NCBI GenBank assembly: GCA_022736605.1
Contig: DZDB01000018.1
Location: 1-15,205 of the forward strand
Direction of reading: 5' to 3'
From: Sideroxydans lithotrophicus
Lineage (GTDB): Bacteria > Pseudomonadota > Gammaproteobacteria > Burkholderiales > Sulfuriferulaceae
DNA: 15,205 nt
Positions 1-6,682 of the stretch are shown one piece after another. The notes under the pieces are model-generated. The model was not told the DNA's origin, did not search any database, and worked only from the letters and a program-made list of their open reading frames with translations. Numbering within the stretch: the first letter of the stretch is position 1; each line of letters begins with the position of its first letter. The position numbers and the translations under genes were made by a program.

Positions 1-767
1 GCGGCTTCACGCTGTTTGGCTGTCATCAGGAAGTTTTCTATCGCTGTACGCGATTTATCCAGACTCAACGGTTCGTTTTGTTCAGCCAGTATCTGCAATA
101 CCGTCATGCCACCCGGCGCAGGCATCGCCAGTGATTGGCCAATTTGCATGCTTTGCAGTTTGGGCAGGATTTCCAGCGGCAACTGCTCAGCAGGTTTTAC
201 CCCATTGCCCGCACGGAAAGGTATATTTTGGCTACGCATCCAGGCCACAAAATCACCAAGACTTTGACTGCTGTCGAGGTGCGATTTCACTTCCTGTACG
301 CGATCGGGTGACACACTGATGCTGAGTTCCTGCAAGGTATAAATACGACGCTGACTAAATAGTTCCGGATGCTGATTGTAATACGCGCTGATTTCCGCAT
401 CTGTGGGCTTGGTGACGCCTTTTGCCGAGCGCTCGATGAATGCCTGCGACAACACCTGACGGCGTGCAGCTTCCAGCAATTGCGCAACCGCTGGATCTTT
501 GTCCAGACGGTCTTCCGTGGCTTTTTGCACCAACAGTTGCTGGTCAACCAGCGCTTTCAACACCTGGGGTTTGGCTGCTGCAACCTGATCAGGCTTCGTA
601 ATATTCAGGCGCGCCATTGCCTGGTTCAGTTCAGCGGCAGTAATGCTGTCGCCATTCACCTTTGCAATCGCGGGAGATTGTGTTTCCTGTTTGTTACCAC
701 ATGCTGCCAATGTAAGTCCCAGCAAAATCGCCAGTGCCAAATTGGTTAATTGCCTCTGTTTTTTCAT
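1..767 (-). CDS. epsD: EpsD-family peptidyl-prolyl cis-trans isomerase lipoprotein (3' end cut by window edge)
   Basis: The reading frame opens at the ATG at 767-765 and stays open for 255 codons to the left edge, so the C-terminus is missing. An AGGG lies 9 nt before the ATG. The N-terminus (MKKQRQLTNLALAILLGL) is a lipoprotein signal peptide with lipobox LAAC, so Cys22 would be the lipidated residue. The following residues resemble a SurA/parvulin chaperone N-domain: VNGDSITAAELNQ, then VDQQLLVQKATEDRLDKDP, then a basic helix LLEAARRQVLSQAFIER, and then a PPIase-like part starting near residue 125. This arrangement is typical of EpsD, the foldase encoded with exosortase/PEP-CTERM exopolysaccharide clusters. 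No such cluster is visible here; it would lie to the left. The gene follows clpA on the same strand but is separated from it by a hairpin terminator, so it probably has its own transcription. A general SurA/PrsA-like foldase is the alternative. Confidence 0.82.
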   Translation of the reverse strand, partial: MKKQRQLTNLALAILLGLTLAACGNKQETQSPAIAKVNGDSITAAELNQAMARLNITKPDQVAAAKPQVLKALVDQQLLVQKATEDRLDKDPAVAQLLEAARRQVLSQAFIERSAKGVTKPTDAEISAYYNQHPELFSQRRIYTLQELSISVSPDRVQEVKSHLDSSQSLGDFVAWMRSQNIPFRAGNGVKPAEQLPLEILPKLQSMQIGQSLAMPAPGGMTVLQILAEQNEPLSLDKSRTAIENFLMTAKQREA

Positions 768-809
768 TATTTATTTCCCTGATTATATTTTTCAAAAACC
801 ATAAAAGAA

Positions 810-832
810 CGGCTGGAGGGAGGCTCCAGCCG
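810..832 (-). terminator. Rho-independent-type terminator after clpA
   Basis: A perfect 9-bp stem (CGGCTGGAG / CTCCAGCCG) with a 5-nt loop begins 22 bp past the clpA stop. On the minus strand it is followed by a T-rich run (TTCTTTTATGG). The T tract is interrupted, so termination may be incomplete and some transcripts may read into the epsD-like gene. Confidence 0.7.
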
Positions 833-854
833 CCGAGCCAGCCATACGCAATCG

Positions 855-3110
855 TCAGATGACAGCCGCCTCTTCATCAAAGCTCAGCTGGATCTTATTG
901 TCCATATCAATATCCACCGTGACATGACCGCCGTTTGCAAGTCGACCGAACAGCAATTCATCGGCCAGAGCCCGGCGAATTTCATCCTGTATCAGGCGCG
1001 CCATGGGTCGTGCACCCATGAGCGGATCAAAGCCTGTTTTGGCCAGATGCGCCTTGAGGGCATCGGTAAAATTCGCTTCGACTTTTTTCTCGTGCAACTG
1101 ATCTTCCAGCTGCATCAGGAACTTATCCACCACGCGCAGAATAACCGCCTGCGACAACGATGCAAACGAAATCATGGCATCCAGACGATTGCGGAATTCA
1201 GGCGTAAAGGTACGCTTGATATCTGCCATTTCATCGCCCGCCTGCTTGCCTAACGTAAAGCCGATGCTCGACTTATTCAACGACTCTGCACCTGCGTTAG
1301 TGGTCATGATGATAATGACGTTACGGAAATCCGCTTTGCGCCCATTGTTATCCGTTAGCGTGCCGTGATCCATCACCTGGAGCAACACGTTGAACACGTC
1401 TGGATGCGCCTTTTCAATCTCATCCAGCAGCAGCACAGCGTATGGATTTTTGGTAATCGCTTCGGTCAGCAAACCACCCTGGTCAAAGCCCACATAGCCG
1501 GGTGGCGCACCAATCAGCCGTGAAACCGCATGGCGCTCCATGTATTCAGACATGTCGAAGCGTACCAGTTCAATTCCCATGGTGTAAGCCAACTGGCGCG
1601 CAACTTCGGTTTTTCCCACCCCGGTCGGTCCAGAAAACAGGAATGAGCCGATGGGCTTTTGCGGATTGCCCAAGCCACTGCGCGCCATTTTGATGGCCGA
1701 AGCCAGCGCATCAATTGCCTTATCCTGGCCGAACACAACTGCCTTGAGATCACGATCCAGATTTTTCAGCGCGTCACGGTCGTCGCTGTTGACGTTCTTC
1801 GATGGAATGCGTGCAATCTTGGCGACAATCTCTTCAATCTCGCGCTTGCTGATGATTTTTTTCTGGCGCGACTTGGGCAAAATACGCTGGGCTGCACCCG
1901 CTTCATCAATCACATCAATGGCCTTGTCAGGCAAGTGGCGGTCATTGATATAACGCGCCGACAATTCAGCTGCCGTGGTCAACGCCGAAGCGGTGTATTT
2001 CACGCCATGATGTGTCTCAAAACGTGACTTCAGTCCACGTAAAATCGCCACAGTTTCTTCTACCGAGGGCTCGTTCACGTCCACTTTCTGAAAACGCCGC
2101 GAAAGCGCATGGTCTTTCTCGAAAATACCTCGATACTCGTTATAGGTCGTCGCACCGATGCATTTCAGTTGCCCCGACGACAAAGCTGGTTTAAGCAGGT
2201 TAGAGGCATCCAACGTGCCGCCAGAAGCAGCGCCTGCACCAATCAAGGTGTGTATCTCATCAATGAACAGGATCGCATGCGGATTTTCATATAACTGTTT
2301 CAAAACCGCCTTGAGGCGTTGCTCAAAATCACCCCGATATTTTGTGCCCGCCAGCAACGCCCCCATATCGAGCGAATACACCGTGCTCTCGGATAAAATA
2401 TCCGGGATCTCACCCTCAACAATGCGCCGCGCCAGGCCTTCAGCAATCGCAGTTTTCCCGACGCCGGCTTCGCCTACCAGCAGGGGATTGTTTTTACGGC
2501 GCCGACACAGGGTCTGAATCACTCGCTCCAACTCCAACTCCCGACCGATCAGGGGATCAATCTTGCCTGCCAACGCCTGCACGTTAAGGTTTTGTGTGTA
2601 ACTTTCCAGCGCCGTGGCCGGTGCCGCATCTTCCGCTGTTTCTTGTGGTGTATCCGCACGCGGATTGCCGCCTTGGGATACCTTGCTGACACCGTGAGAA
2701 ATGAAATTCACGACATCCAGCCGCGTCACGCCCTGTTGGTTCAGAAAATAAGCTGCATGCGAATCCTTCTCACCAAAAATGGCAACCAAAACATTTGCTC
2801 CGGTGACTTCTTTTTTGCCCGAGGACTGCACATGCAGAATGGCACGCTGAATCACACGCTGAAACCCCAGCGTAGGCTGGGTATCTACTTCGTCTGTGCC
2901 AGATACGATGGGTGTGTGTTCGGCGATAAAATCCGTTACCCCCTTGCGCAACTCATCTGCGTTGGCACCGCATGCCCGCAACACCTCAGCTGCGGATGGG
3001 TTGTCCAGCATGGCCAGTAACAGATGTTCTACCGTAATGAACTCATGGCGCTTCTGACGCGCTTCCATAAATGCCATGTGCAAACTGACTTCCAATTCCT
3101 GCGCAATCAT
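855..3110 (-). CDS. clpA: ATP-dependent Clp protease ATP-binding subunit ClpA
   Basis: This is the AAA+ unfoldase that threads substrates into the ClpP peptidase in the cytoplasm. At 751 aa it is full length (E. coli ClpA is 758). The Clp N-domain spans about 1-145, where ClpS docks. AAA module 1 has Walker A GEAGVGKT (213-220), pore loop KYRG (257-260), Walker B ILFIDEIH (280-287) and SRRF (337-340) with the arginine finger. AAA module 2 has Walker A GPTGVGKT (494-501), pore loop GYVGF (538-542) and Walker B AVLLLDEIE (558-566). The loop SIGF (615-618) is the IG-hydrophobic tripeptide that docks on ClpP. There is no ClpB-type coiled-coil middle domain, which fits ClpA/ClpC. The ATG is 1 nt after the clpS stop, and its ribosome site (GGAGG) lies inside the last codons of clpS, so the two are translationally coupled. 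clpP is not in the window. Confidence 0.98.
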   Translation of the reverse strand: MIAQELEVSLHMAFMEARQKRHEFITVEHLLLAMLDNPSAAEVLRACGANADELRKGVTDFIAEHTPIVSGTDEVDTQPTLGFQRVIQRAILHVQSSGKKEVTGANVLVAIFGEKDSHAAYFLNQQGVTRLDVVNFISHGVSKVSQGGNPRADTPQETAEDAAPATALESYTQNLNVQALAGKIDPLIGRELELERVIQTLCRRRKNNPLLVGEAGVGKTAIAEGLARRIVEGEIPDILSESTVYSLDMGALLAGTKYRGDFEQRLKAVLKQLYENPHAILFIDEIHTLIGAGAASGGTLDASNLLKPALSSGQLKCIGATTYNEYRGIFEKDHALSRRFQKVDVNEPSVEETVAILRGLKSRFETHHGVKYTASALTTAAELSARYINDRHLPDKAIDVIDEAGAAQRILPKSRQKKIISKREIEEIVAKIARIPSKNVNSDDRDALKNLDRDLKAVVFGQDKAIDALASAIKMARSGLGNPQKPIGSFLFSGPTGVGKTEVARQLAYTMGIELVRFDMSEYMERHAVSRLIGAPPGYVGFDQGGLLTEAITKNPYAVLLLDEIEKAHPDVFNVLLQVMDHGTLTDNNGRKADFRNVIIIMTTNAGAESLNKSSIGFTLGKQAGDEMADIKRTFTPEFRNRLDAMISFASLSQAVILRVVDKFLMQLEDQLHEKKVEANFTDALKAHLAKTGFDPLMGARPMARLIQDEIRRALADELLFGRLANGGHVTVDIDMDNKIQLSFDEEAAVI

Positions 3111-3111
3111 T

Positions 3112-3420
3112 TTATGTTTCCTCCATCACGCATTGCAGCGGATGTTGATGATGGCGGGCGAACCCGAGAACTTGATCAACTTTGGTGGCAGCCACATCGC
3201 GCGGATAGACGCCACATACGCCCATCCCTTCCCTGTGAACTTTGAGCATGATTTGCGTGGCCTGTTCACGACTTTTGTAAAAAAAATTTTGCACCACAAT
3301 AATGACAAAATCCATGGGCGTGTAGTCATCATTCAGCAGCATCACTTTGTACATTGGTGGTGGCTTAAGTTTGGTTTGCTGTACTTCAAGTACAGCATCA
3401 TCGTGATGCTTGATTGCCAT
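3112..3420 (-). CDS. clpS: ATP-dependent Clp protease adaptor ClpS
   Basis: ClpS is the small adaptor that recognises N-end-rule substrates and delivers them to ClpA; it also redirects ClpAP away from other substrates. The 102-aa product starting MAIKHHDDAV contains the family core KPPPMYKVMLLNDDYTPM. The binding-pocket residues are visible as Asn30-Asp31-Asp32, Met36 and His62 (in MLKVHREGMGVCG), followed by VYPRDVAATK. The frame is open upstream to 3519 and two other Met codons precede this one (3453 and 3519). The chosen start gives the usual family length and the usual short flexible N-terminus. No start has a convincing Shine-Dalgarno sequence, so the start is less certain than the identity. 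clpS and clpA form an operon. Confidence 0.95.
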   Translation of the reverse strand: MAIKHHDDAVLEVQQTKLKPPPMYKVMLLNDDYTPMDFVIIVVQNFFYKSREQATQIMLKVHREGMGVCGVYPRDVAATKVDQVLGFARHHQHPLQCVMEET

Positions 3421-3512
3421 GTCACTGGTACAGTTCGAGATATCAGAAACCATTTTGACCGCTGTCACGGATTTTTCAAGTAGCGCAGCACAAAAAAAGA
3501 TTTGCACAGTAC

Positions 3513-3541
3513 TTGCCAAATCATTTTCGCAGGAGTAAAAA
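3513..3541 (+). promoter_or_regulatory. Candidate sigma-70 promoter for the cold-shock gene
   Basis: TTGCCA (3513-3518) and TAAAAA (3536-3541) are separated by 17 bp and match the -35/-10 consensus at 5 of 6 and 4 of 6 positions. Transcription would start near 3548, giving a leader of about 106 nt before the csp start codon. Long leaders are characteristic of cold-induced csp genes. This rests on pattern matching alone. Confidence 0.3.
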
Positions 3542-3543
3542 GC

Positions 3544-3566
3544 AACTTGGAGTTTGGCTTCAAGTT
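3544..3566 (+). promoter_or_regulatory. Hairpin in the csp 5' leader region
   Basis: AACTTGGAG and CTTCAAGTT can pair as a 9-bp stem with one G-T wobble around the loop TTTGG. It sits at the start of the predicted csp leader. A second, weaker hairpin (GACC-GTTTT-GGTC, 3619-3631, then TGTTTTTAT) lies just before the ribosome site. Both could contribute to temperature-dependent leader folding, but no known cold-box motif was recognised. Confidence 0.3.
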
Positions 3567-3653
3567 TCTGCTAGTCCGGTATTGCCGTTGTGCGATCTTG
3601 ATTCTCAAACAATCCCCTGACCGTTTTGGTCTGTTTTTATCAAGGAAGTTGCA

Positions 3654-3857
3654 ATGGCATCTGGTACAGTTAAGTGGTTCAATGATTCAAAAGGCTTTGG
3701 GTTTATCACCCCGGACGATGGTAGCGAAGACCTGTTCGCTCACTTCTCCGCCATTAATATGGGTGGTTTCAAAACCCTGAAAGAAGGTCAAAAAGTTAGC
3801 TTCGAGGTCTCCCAAGGCCCGAAAGGCAAACAGGCTTCAAACATTCAAGGCATGTAA
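3654..3857 (+). CDS. Cold-shock domain protein (CspA/CspD family)
   Basis: This 67-aa protein is a single cold-shock domain, a five-stranded beta barrel that binds single-stranded RNA or DNA and acts as an RNA chaperone. Landmarks are GTVKWFND (4-11), RNP1 KGFGFI (13-18) and RNP2 LFAHF (27-31), giving the surface aromatic set Trp8, Phe15, Phe17, Phe28, His30 and Phe31. The start follows AAGGAAG at 3641-3647. It is divergent from clpS-clpA, the position held by cspD in E. coli and pseudomonads. The compact sequence itself looks like a general Csp, so a paralogue letter is not assigned. A strong terminator follows 19 bp after the stop. The long upstream region suggests leader-based regulation. 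Confidence 0.96.
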   Translation: MASGTVKWFNDSKGFGFITPDDGSEDLFAHFSAINMGGFKTLKEGQKVSFEVSQGPKGKQASNIQGM

Positions 3858-3876
3858 ATCGGTCGTTTCGATTTTT

Positions 3877-3907
3877 AAAAACGCGGACTTTGTGCCGCGT
3901 TTTTTTT
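3877..3907 (+). terminator. Rho-independent terminator of the cold-shock gene
   Basis: A perfect 10-bp stem (AAAAACGCGG / CCGCGTTTTT) with an 8-nt loop runs into a tract of eight T residues. This is a strong intrinsic terminator, placed 19 bp after the csp stop codon. Confidence 0.92.
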
Positions 3908-3934
3908 GTCCAAAATTTGTCTAACTCGTATTTT
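3906..3934 (+). promoter_or_regulatory. Weak candidate promoter for the two small genes
   Basis: TTGTCC (3906-3911) and TATTTT (3929-3934) are 17 bp apart, each matching 4 of 6 consensus bases. Transcription would begin near 3941, about 50 nt before the first small gene. The -35 overlaps the T tract of the csp terminator. An extended -10-like TGCTAGATT at 3945-3953 is an alternative. Confidence 0.22.
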
Positions 3935-3989
3935 TCCTGGCCTGTGCTAGATTGGAATCATGTTTTTTCAATCCGCACAGGAGAAGCAA

Positions 3990-4220
3990 ATGCAAATCCA
4001 ACGCCAACCGGACGGTTCGATTCAGTTGCAGATGACACAGCAGCAGGGTCGTAAATTCGCCAAAACCGTTATTGAAAATGCAGAAGATGCGCACATGGCT
4101 CTGCTTAATTTTGCTTATCTTCTGAACGAAGCGCATTACGATGGCGTAAACGAATTTCGCCAGCCTTCGCATGCTTGGGAAGCCGGTGCGGTCAGCCCTT
4201 CACCCAAATCCGCCACCTAG
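3990..4220 (+). CDS. Small protein of unknown function (76 aa)
   Basis: I do not recognise this protein. The start is the ATG at 3990 because AGGAGA (3979-3984) sits 5 nt before it; the in-frame ATG at 3960 has no ribosome site. The product starts MQIQRQPDGSIQLQMTQQQG and has a polar, Gln-rich N-terminal strand region. A likely helix follows (about residues 21-50, GRKFAKTVIENAEDAHMALLN), then a Pro/Ser-rich tail. It has no signal peptide, membrane segment or cysteine, so it is probably cytoplasmic. The stop codon overlaps the ribosome site of the next small gene, so the two are coupled. Good translation signals and coding-like composition support a real gene. Confidence 0.72.
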   Translation: MQIQRQPDGSIQLQMTQQQGRKFAKTVIENAEDAHMALLNFAYLLNEAHYDGVNEFRQPSHAWEAGAVSPSPKSAT

Positions 4221-4223
4221 GAG
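4219..4223 (+). promoter_or_regulatory. Ribosome binding site overlapping the upstream stop codon
   Basis: AGGAG begins at the second base of the TAG stop of the first small gene and lies 6 nt before the ATG at 4230. This indicates translational coupling and fixes the start of the second gene. Confidence 0.7.
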
Positions 4224-4229
4224 CACACC

Positions 4230-4433
4230 ATGAATATTTCCACCCTGGACAAGCAGTCGGCACAAATCCATGTGCTCGGTGATGAAGCTTCCCATCTGCT
4301 GGCAGGCTTGGAGGCGATGCGCAGCGAGCTGGGCGAGCTGGCGGAAGAATTGATCTCGCTGCTGCGTAGCACCGGCATTGAGCCGACGCCCGCACCTGAT
4401 CATATCCGAACAGAATATGCGGGTCCGGAATGA
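4230..4433 (+). CDS. Small helical protein of unknown function (67 aa)
   Basis: I do not recognise this protein. The 67-aa product is predicted by eye to be mostly one amphipathic helix or helical hairpin: Leu and Ala recur every three to four residues through about 15-47 (LGDEASHLLAGLEAMRSELG, then LAEELISLLRS). A Pro-rich tail follows (GIEPTPAPDH). Such a pattern suits oligomerisation or partner binding, but no function can be assigned. It is coupled to the preceding small gene. It ends 27 bp before the convergent end of icd, with no clear terminator between them. Confidence 0.7.
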   Translation: MNISTLDKQSAQIHVLGDEASHLLAGLEAMRSELGELAEELISLLRSTGIEPTPAPDHIRTEYAGPE

Positions 4434-4460
4434 TCGCTGCAGTCATGTTTCAATCCAAGC

Positions 4461-5699
4461 TTACATATGCGCAACCATGGCCTCACCGAATGCTGAGCAA
4501 GACACTTGAGTTGCACCTTCCATCAGGCGCGCGAAGTCATAAGTAACCGTTTTGGCTGCTATTGCGCCTTGCATTGACGCAATGATGCTGTCCGCTGCTT
4601 CAACCCAGCCCATATGACGCAGCATCATTTCGGCTGAAAGAATAATGGATCCCGGATTGACATAATCTTTACCGGCGTATTTGGGTGCCGTGCCATGCGT
4701 TGCCTCAAACATCGCAATGGCGTCCGAAAGGTTTGCGCCTGGCGCAATGCCGATACCCCCCACCTCTGCGGCCAGCGCATCAGAGATATAATCGCCGTTC
4801 AGATTCAAGGTGGCAATCACGTCATATTCATCCGGCCGCAGCAGAATTTGTTGCAAAAATGCATCCGCGATCACATCTTTGATGATGATGCCATTGGGCA
4901 GCTTGCACCACGGCCCTCCATCGATTTCTACCGCGCCAAATTCACGTTTAGCCAGTTCGTAGCCCCACTTTTTGAAGCCACCCTCGGTGAACTTCATGAT
5001 GTTGCCTTTATGCACCAGTGTCACGGAACGGCGACCATTATCGATTGCATACTGAATCGCCGCACGAATCAGGCGCTCACTCCCCTCGACTGAAACCGGC
5101 TTGATACCAATCGCAGACGACTCGGGAAAACGGATTTTATTGACCCCCATCTGCTGCTGCAAAAACGCAATCACCTGCTGCACTTCAGGCGAGCCAGACG
5201 CCCACTCAATACCTGCATAAATGTCTTCGGTATTCTCACGGAAAATAACCATATCAACTTTTTCTGGCGCTTTCACCGGGCTGGGAACGCCCTCAAAGTA
5301 ACGCACTGGCCGTAAACAAACATACAAATCCAGCATTTGACGCAGCGCCACATTGAGTGAACGCATGCCGCCTGAGGTTGGCGTGGTAAGGGGGCCCTTG
5401 ATGGAAATCACATGATCGCGCACGGCTTGCACCGTCTCATCTGGCAACCATGTGTCGCCGCCGTAAACCTTGAGTGCTTTTTCACCGGCGTAGACTTCCA
5501 TCCATGCAATTTTACGTGCATCGCCATAGGCTTTATGCACGGCTGCATCGACAACGCGGCGCATCACTGGCGTAATGTCCACACCAGTACCATCTCCTTC
5601 AATAAAAGGAATAATGGGTTGCGCCGGTACGTTCAGACTGGCATCTGCATTGACCGTGATTTTTTCGCCGTAAGCTGGGATTTGAATATGCTGATACAT
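4461..5699 (-). CDS. icd: NADP-dependent isocitrate dehydrogenase
   Basis: This TCA-cycle enzyme oxidatively decarboxylates isocitrate to 2-oxoglutarate with NADP. The 412-aa product matches the E. coli type (416 aa). Visible landmarks are the substrate site SLNVALRQ with Ser114, Asn116 and Arg120 (Ser114 corresponds to the serine phosphorylated by AceK in E. coli), Arg130, catalytic Tyr161 in FRENTEDIYAGIEW and Lys231 in LVHKGNIMKFTEG. Metal ligands lie in ADAF and NLNGDYISDALA (Asp303, Asp307). The coenzyme pocket has GTAPKYAGKDYV (Lys340-Tyr341) and Tyr387-x3-Arg391, the combination that selects NADP over NAD. The ATG at 5699 follows a GAGG 5 nt upstream; an in-frame TTG at 5717 is less likely. 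It is divergent from rluE, as in E. coli. Confidence 0.97.
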   Translation of the reverse strand: MYQHIQIPAYGEKITVNADASLNVPAQPIIPFIEGDGTGVDITPVMRRVVDAAVHKAYGDARKIAWMEVYAGEKALKVYGGDTWLPDETVQAVRDHVISIKGPLTTPTSGGMRSLNVALRQMLDLYVCLRPVRYFEGVPSPVKAPEKVDMVIFRENTEDIYAGIEWASGSPEVQQVIAFLQQQMGVNKIRFPESSAIGIKPVSVEGSERLIRAAIQYAIDNGRRSVTLVHKGNIMKFTEGGFKKWGYELAKREFGAVEIDGGPWCKLPNGIIIKDVIADAFLQQILLRPDEYDVIATLNLNGDYISDALAAEVGGIGIAPGANLSDAIAMFEATHGTAPKYAGKDYVNPGSIILSAEMMLRHMGWVEAADSIIASMQGAIAAKTVTYDFARLMEGATQVSCSAFGEAMVAHM

Positions 5700-5712
5700 G
5701 GAAGCCTCTGTT

Positions 5713-5743
5713 AACAAGTTAGAATGACTTATCGGAACAAGTC
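5713..5743. promoter_or_regulatory. Repeat-bearing icd-rluE divergent control region
   Basis: Within the 57-bp gap between the two start codons, AACAAGT occurs twice in the same orientation (5713-5719 and 5736-5742). GACTT/AAGTC form a dyad (5726-5730 and 5739-5743). A TAGAAT at 5720-5725 could be a -10 for rluE. Both promoters must lie here or inside the opposite gene, so regulatory overlap is expected. Exact promoters were not identifiable. Confidence 0.3.
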
Positions 5744-5756
5744 TGATTAGGCGAGT

Positions 5757-6317
5757 ATGAGTTGCACTGTGTTATTTAATAAGCCTTATGGTGTGATTTG
5801 CCAGTTCAGTGACGACGGCTCACACCCAACGCTCAAAAAATATATCGACATCCCCAATATTTACGCGGCTGGCAGGCTCGACACCGACAGCGAAGGCCTG
5901 CTTATTTTAACGGACGACGGCGACCTTCAGCATCGCCTCGCACACCCGCATCATAAGCTACCTAAAACCTATTGGGTACAGGTAGAAGGCACGCCCGACA
6001 AGACCGCTTTGGCGGCGCTGATGCATGGTGTTGATTTGGGAGATTTTACCAGTCGGCCAGCCCAAGCGCAGTTGATTTCAGAACCCGCTGACTTATGGCC
6101 ACGCACACCGCCCATTCGTCAACGCATGCATATACCAACAAGCTGGCTATCACTCACCATCCGGGAAGGTAAAAATCGCCAGGTACGGCGGATGACAGCG
6201 AAAGTCGGTTACCCAACGCTACGCCTGATACGTAGCCAGATCGGCCCATTTTCCATCACCGGGCTGGCACCAGGCGCGTTTCGTCATGCCACCGCTGAAG
6301 AAATTTCGGTTTTCTAG
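5757..6317 (+). CDS. rluE: 23S rRNA pseudouridine synthase RluE (RsuA family)
   Basis: This enzyme isomerises a uridine in 23S rRNA (U2457 in E. coli) to pseudouridine. The 186-aa product begins at the catalytic domain with LFNKPYGVICQFS and lacks an N-terminal S4 domain, as RluE does, in contrast to RsuA, RluB and RluF. Motif II, GRLDTDSEGLLILT (39-52), carries the catalytic Asp42. KTYWVQVEG (70-78) and EGKNRQVRRM near residue 160 are the other family signatures. A short segment with Pro and Arg (about 125-140) separates the two halves. The AGGCGAG before the ATG serves as ribosome site. The adjacent divergent icd supports the RluE assignment over other RsuA members. Confidence 0.92.
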   Translation: MSCTVLFNKPYGVICQFSDDGSHPTLKKYIDIPNIYAAGRLDTDSEGLLILTDDGDLQHRLAHPHHKLPKTYWVQVEGTPDKTALAALMHGVDLGDFTSRPAQAQLISEPADLWPRTPPIRQRMHIPTSWLSLTIREGKNRQVRRMTAKVGYPTLRLIRSQIGPFSITGLAPGAFRHATAEEISVF

Positions 6318-6322
6318 AAAAA

Positions 6323-6346
6323 TACTGTCAACCGGGCCAGACAGTA
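6323..6346. promoter_or_regulatory. Inverted repeat between rluE and the Asr-like gene
   Basis: TACTGTC (6323-6329) and GACAGTA (6340-6346) form a perfect 7-bp dyad with a 10-nt spacer, 5 bp after the rluE stop. There is no T tract after it, so it is either a weak terminator for rluE or a protein-binding dyad upstream of the Asr-like gene. No clear promoter was found in 6318-6421. Confidence 0.35.
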
Positions 6347-6421
6347 CGGCGTTATTTGCCACGATGCTAGGTAATTCATGCGTCAAAACAATCGCCGATT
6401 TTTATTTACGAGGAAATTGAA

Positions 6422-6667
6422 ATGAACAAAACTTTGTCCGCTCTTCTGGTCGCTGCTTTCGCTGCTGTTTCTTTTTCCGCCATGGCGGCTGATGCTGCAC
6501 CTGCCGCTGCAGAAGCGCCTAAAGCAGAAGCCGCAAAGCCTGCCATGAAGCACCACGCCAAAAAGCACCACGCCATGAAGCACCATGCCAAAAAGCACCA
6601 CGCCAAAAAAGCCGCAATGAAAAAAGAAGCCGCACCTGCTGCTGAAGCCGCGCCTGCCGCCAAGTAA
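6422..6667 (+). CDS. Exported His/Lys/Ala-rich protein, Asr-like
   Basis: The 81-aa precursor has a clear Sec signal peptide (MNKTLSALLVAAFAAVSFS, cleavage after AMA at about residue 22). The mature protein of about 59 residues is almost entirely Ala, Lys, His, Pro and Glu. It has an Ala/Pro/Glu segment, then four five-residue units MKHHA / KKHHA / MKHHA / KKHHA (residues 42-61), then a second Ala/Pro/Glu tail. This build closely resembles the enterobacterial acid-shock protein Asr, a disordered periplasmic protein. The eight histidines also suggest metal binding or buffering. AGGA precedes the ATG by 7 nt, and a strong terminator follows, so it is a single-gene unit. The function is inferred from composition only; low-complexity sequence makes homology unsafe. 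Confidence 0.82.
   Translation: MNKTLSALLVAAFAAVSFSAMAADAAPAAAEAPKAEAAKPAMKHHAKKHHAMKHHAKKHHAKKAAMKKEAAPAAEAAPAAK
6545..6604 (+). repeat. Tandem 15-bp repeat (2 x 30 bp higher-order duplication)
   Basis: Four 15-bp units encode (M/K)KHHA. Units 1-2 (6545-6574) and 3-4 (6575-6604) form a 30-bp duplication that differs at a single base, the third position of a His codon (CAC to CAT at 6586). The frame is preserved. Confidence 0.93.
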
Positions 6668-6682
6668 TCAGGTAGCCGTAAT

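Noticed and set aside
782..787. Perfect minus-strand TATAAT just upstream of the epsD-like gene
   Set aside because: The predicted transcript would start at or after the Shine-Dalgarno sequence, about 8 nt before the ATG, and there is no -35 at proper spacing. It is probably chance in an A/T-rich spacer.
924..1253. Plus-strand frames across clpA (for example 924-1253, 2592-3020)
   Set aside because: They are shadows of clpA, with no ribosome sites and no domain features; clpA is conserved along its full length.
3112..3519. Longer ClpS form starting at 3519 or 3453
   Set aside because: The extra 11-33 residues have no match to the known ClpS N-terminus, and the 102-aa form has the usual length. 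It cannot be excluded because no start has a good ribosome site.
4192..4446. Minus-strand frames opposite the second small gene
   Set aside because: They have no ribosome site and overlap two plus-strand genes that do have good ones.
6406..6663. Minus-strand frame encoding a hydrophobic repeated protein (AWCF repeats)
   Set aside because: It is the antisense of the KHHA repeat in the Asr-like gene, has no ribosome site, and crosses the signal-peptide region. The sense gene has a ribosome site and a terminator.
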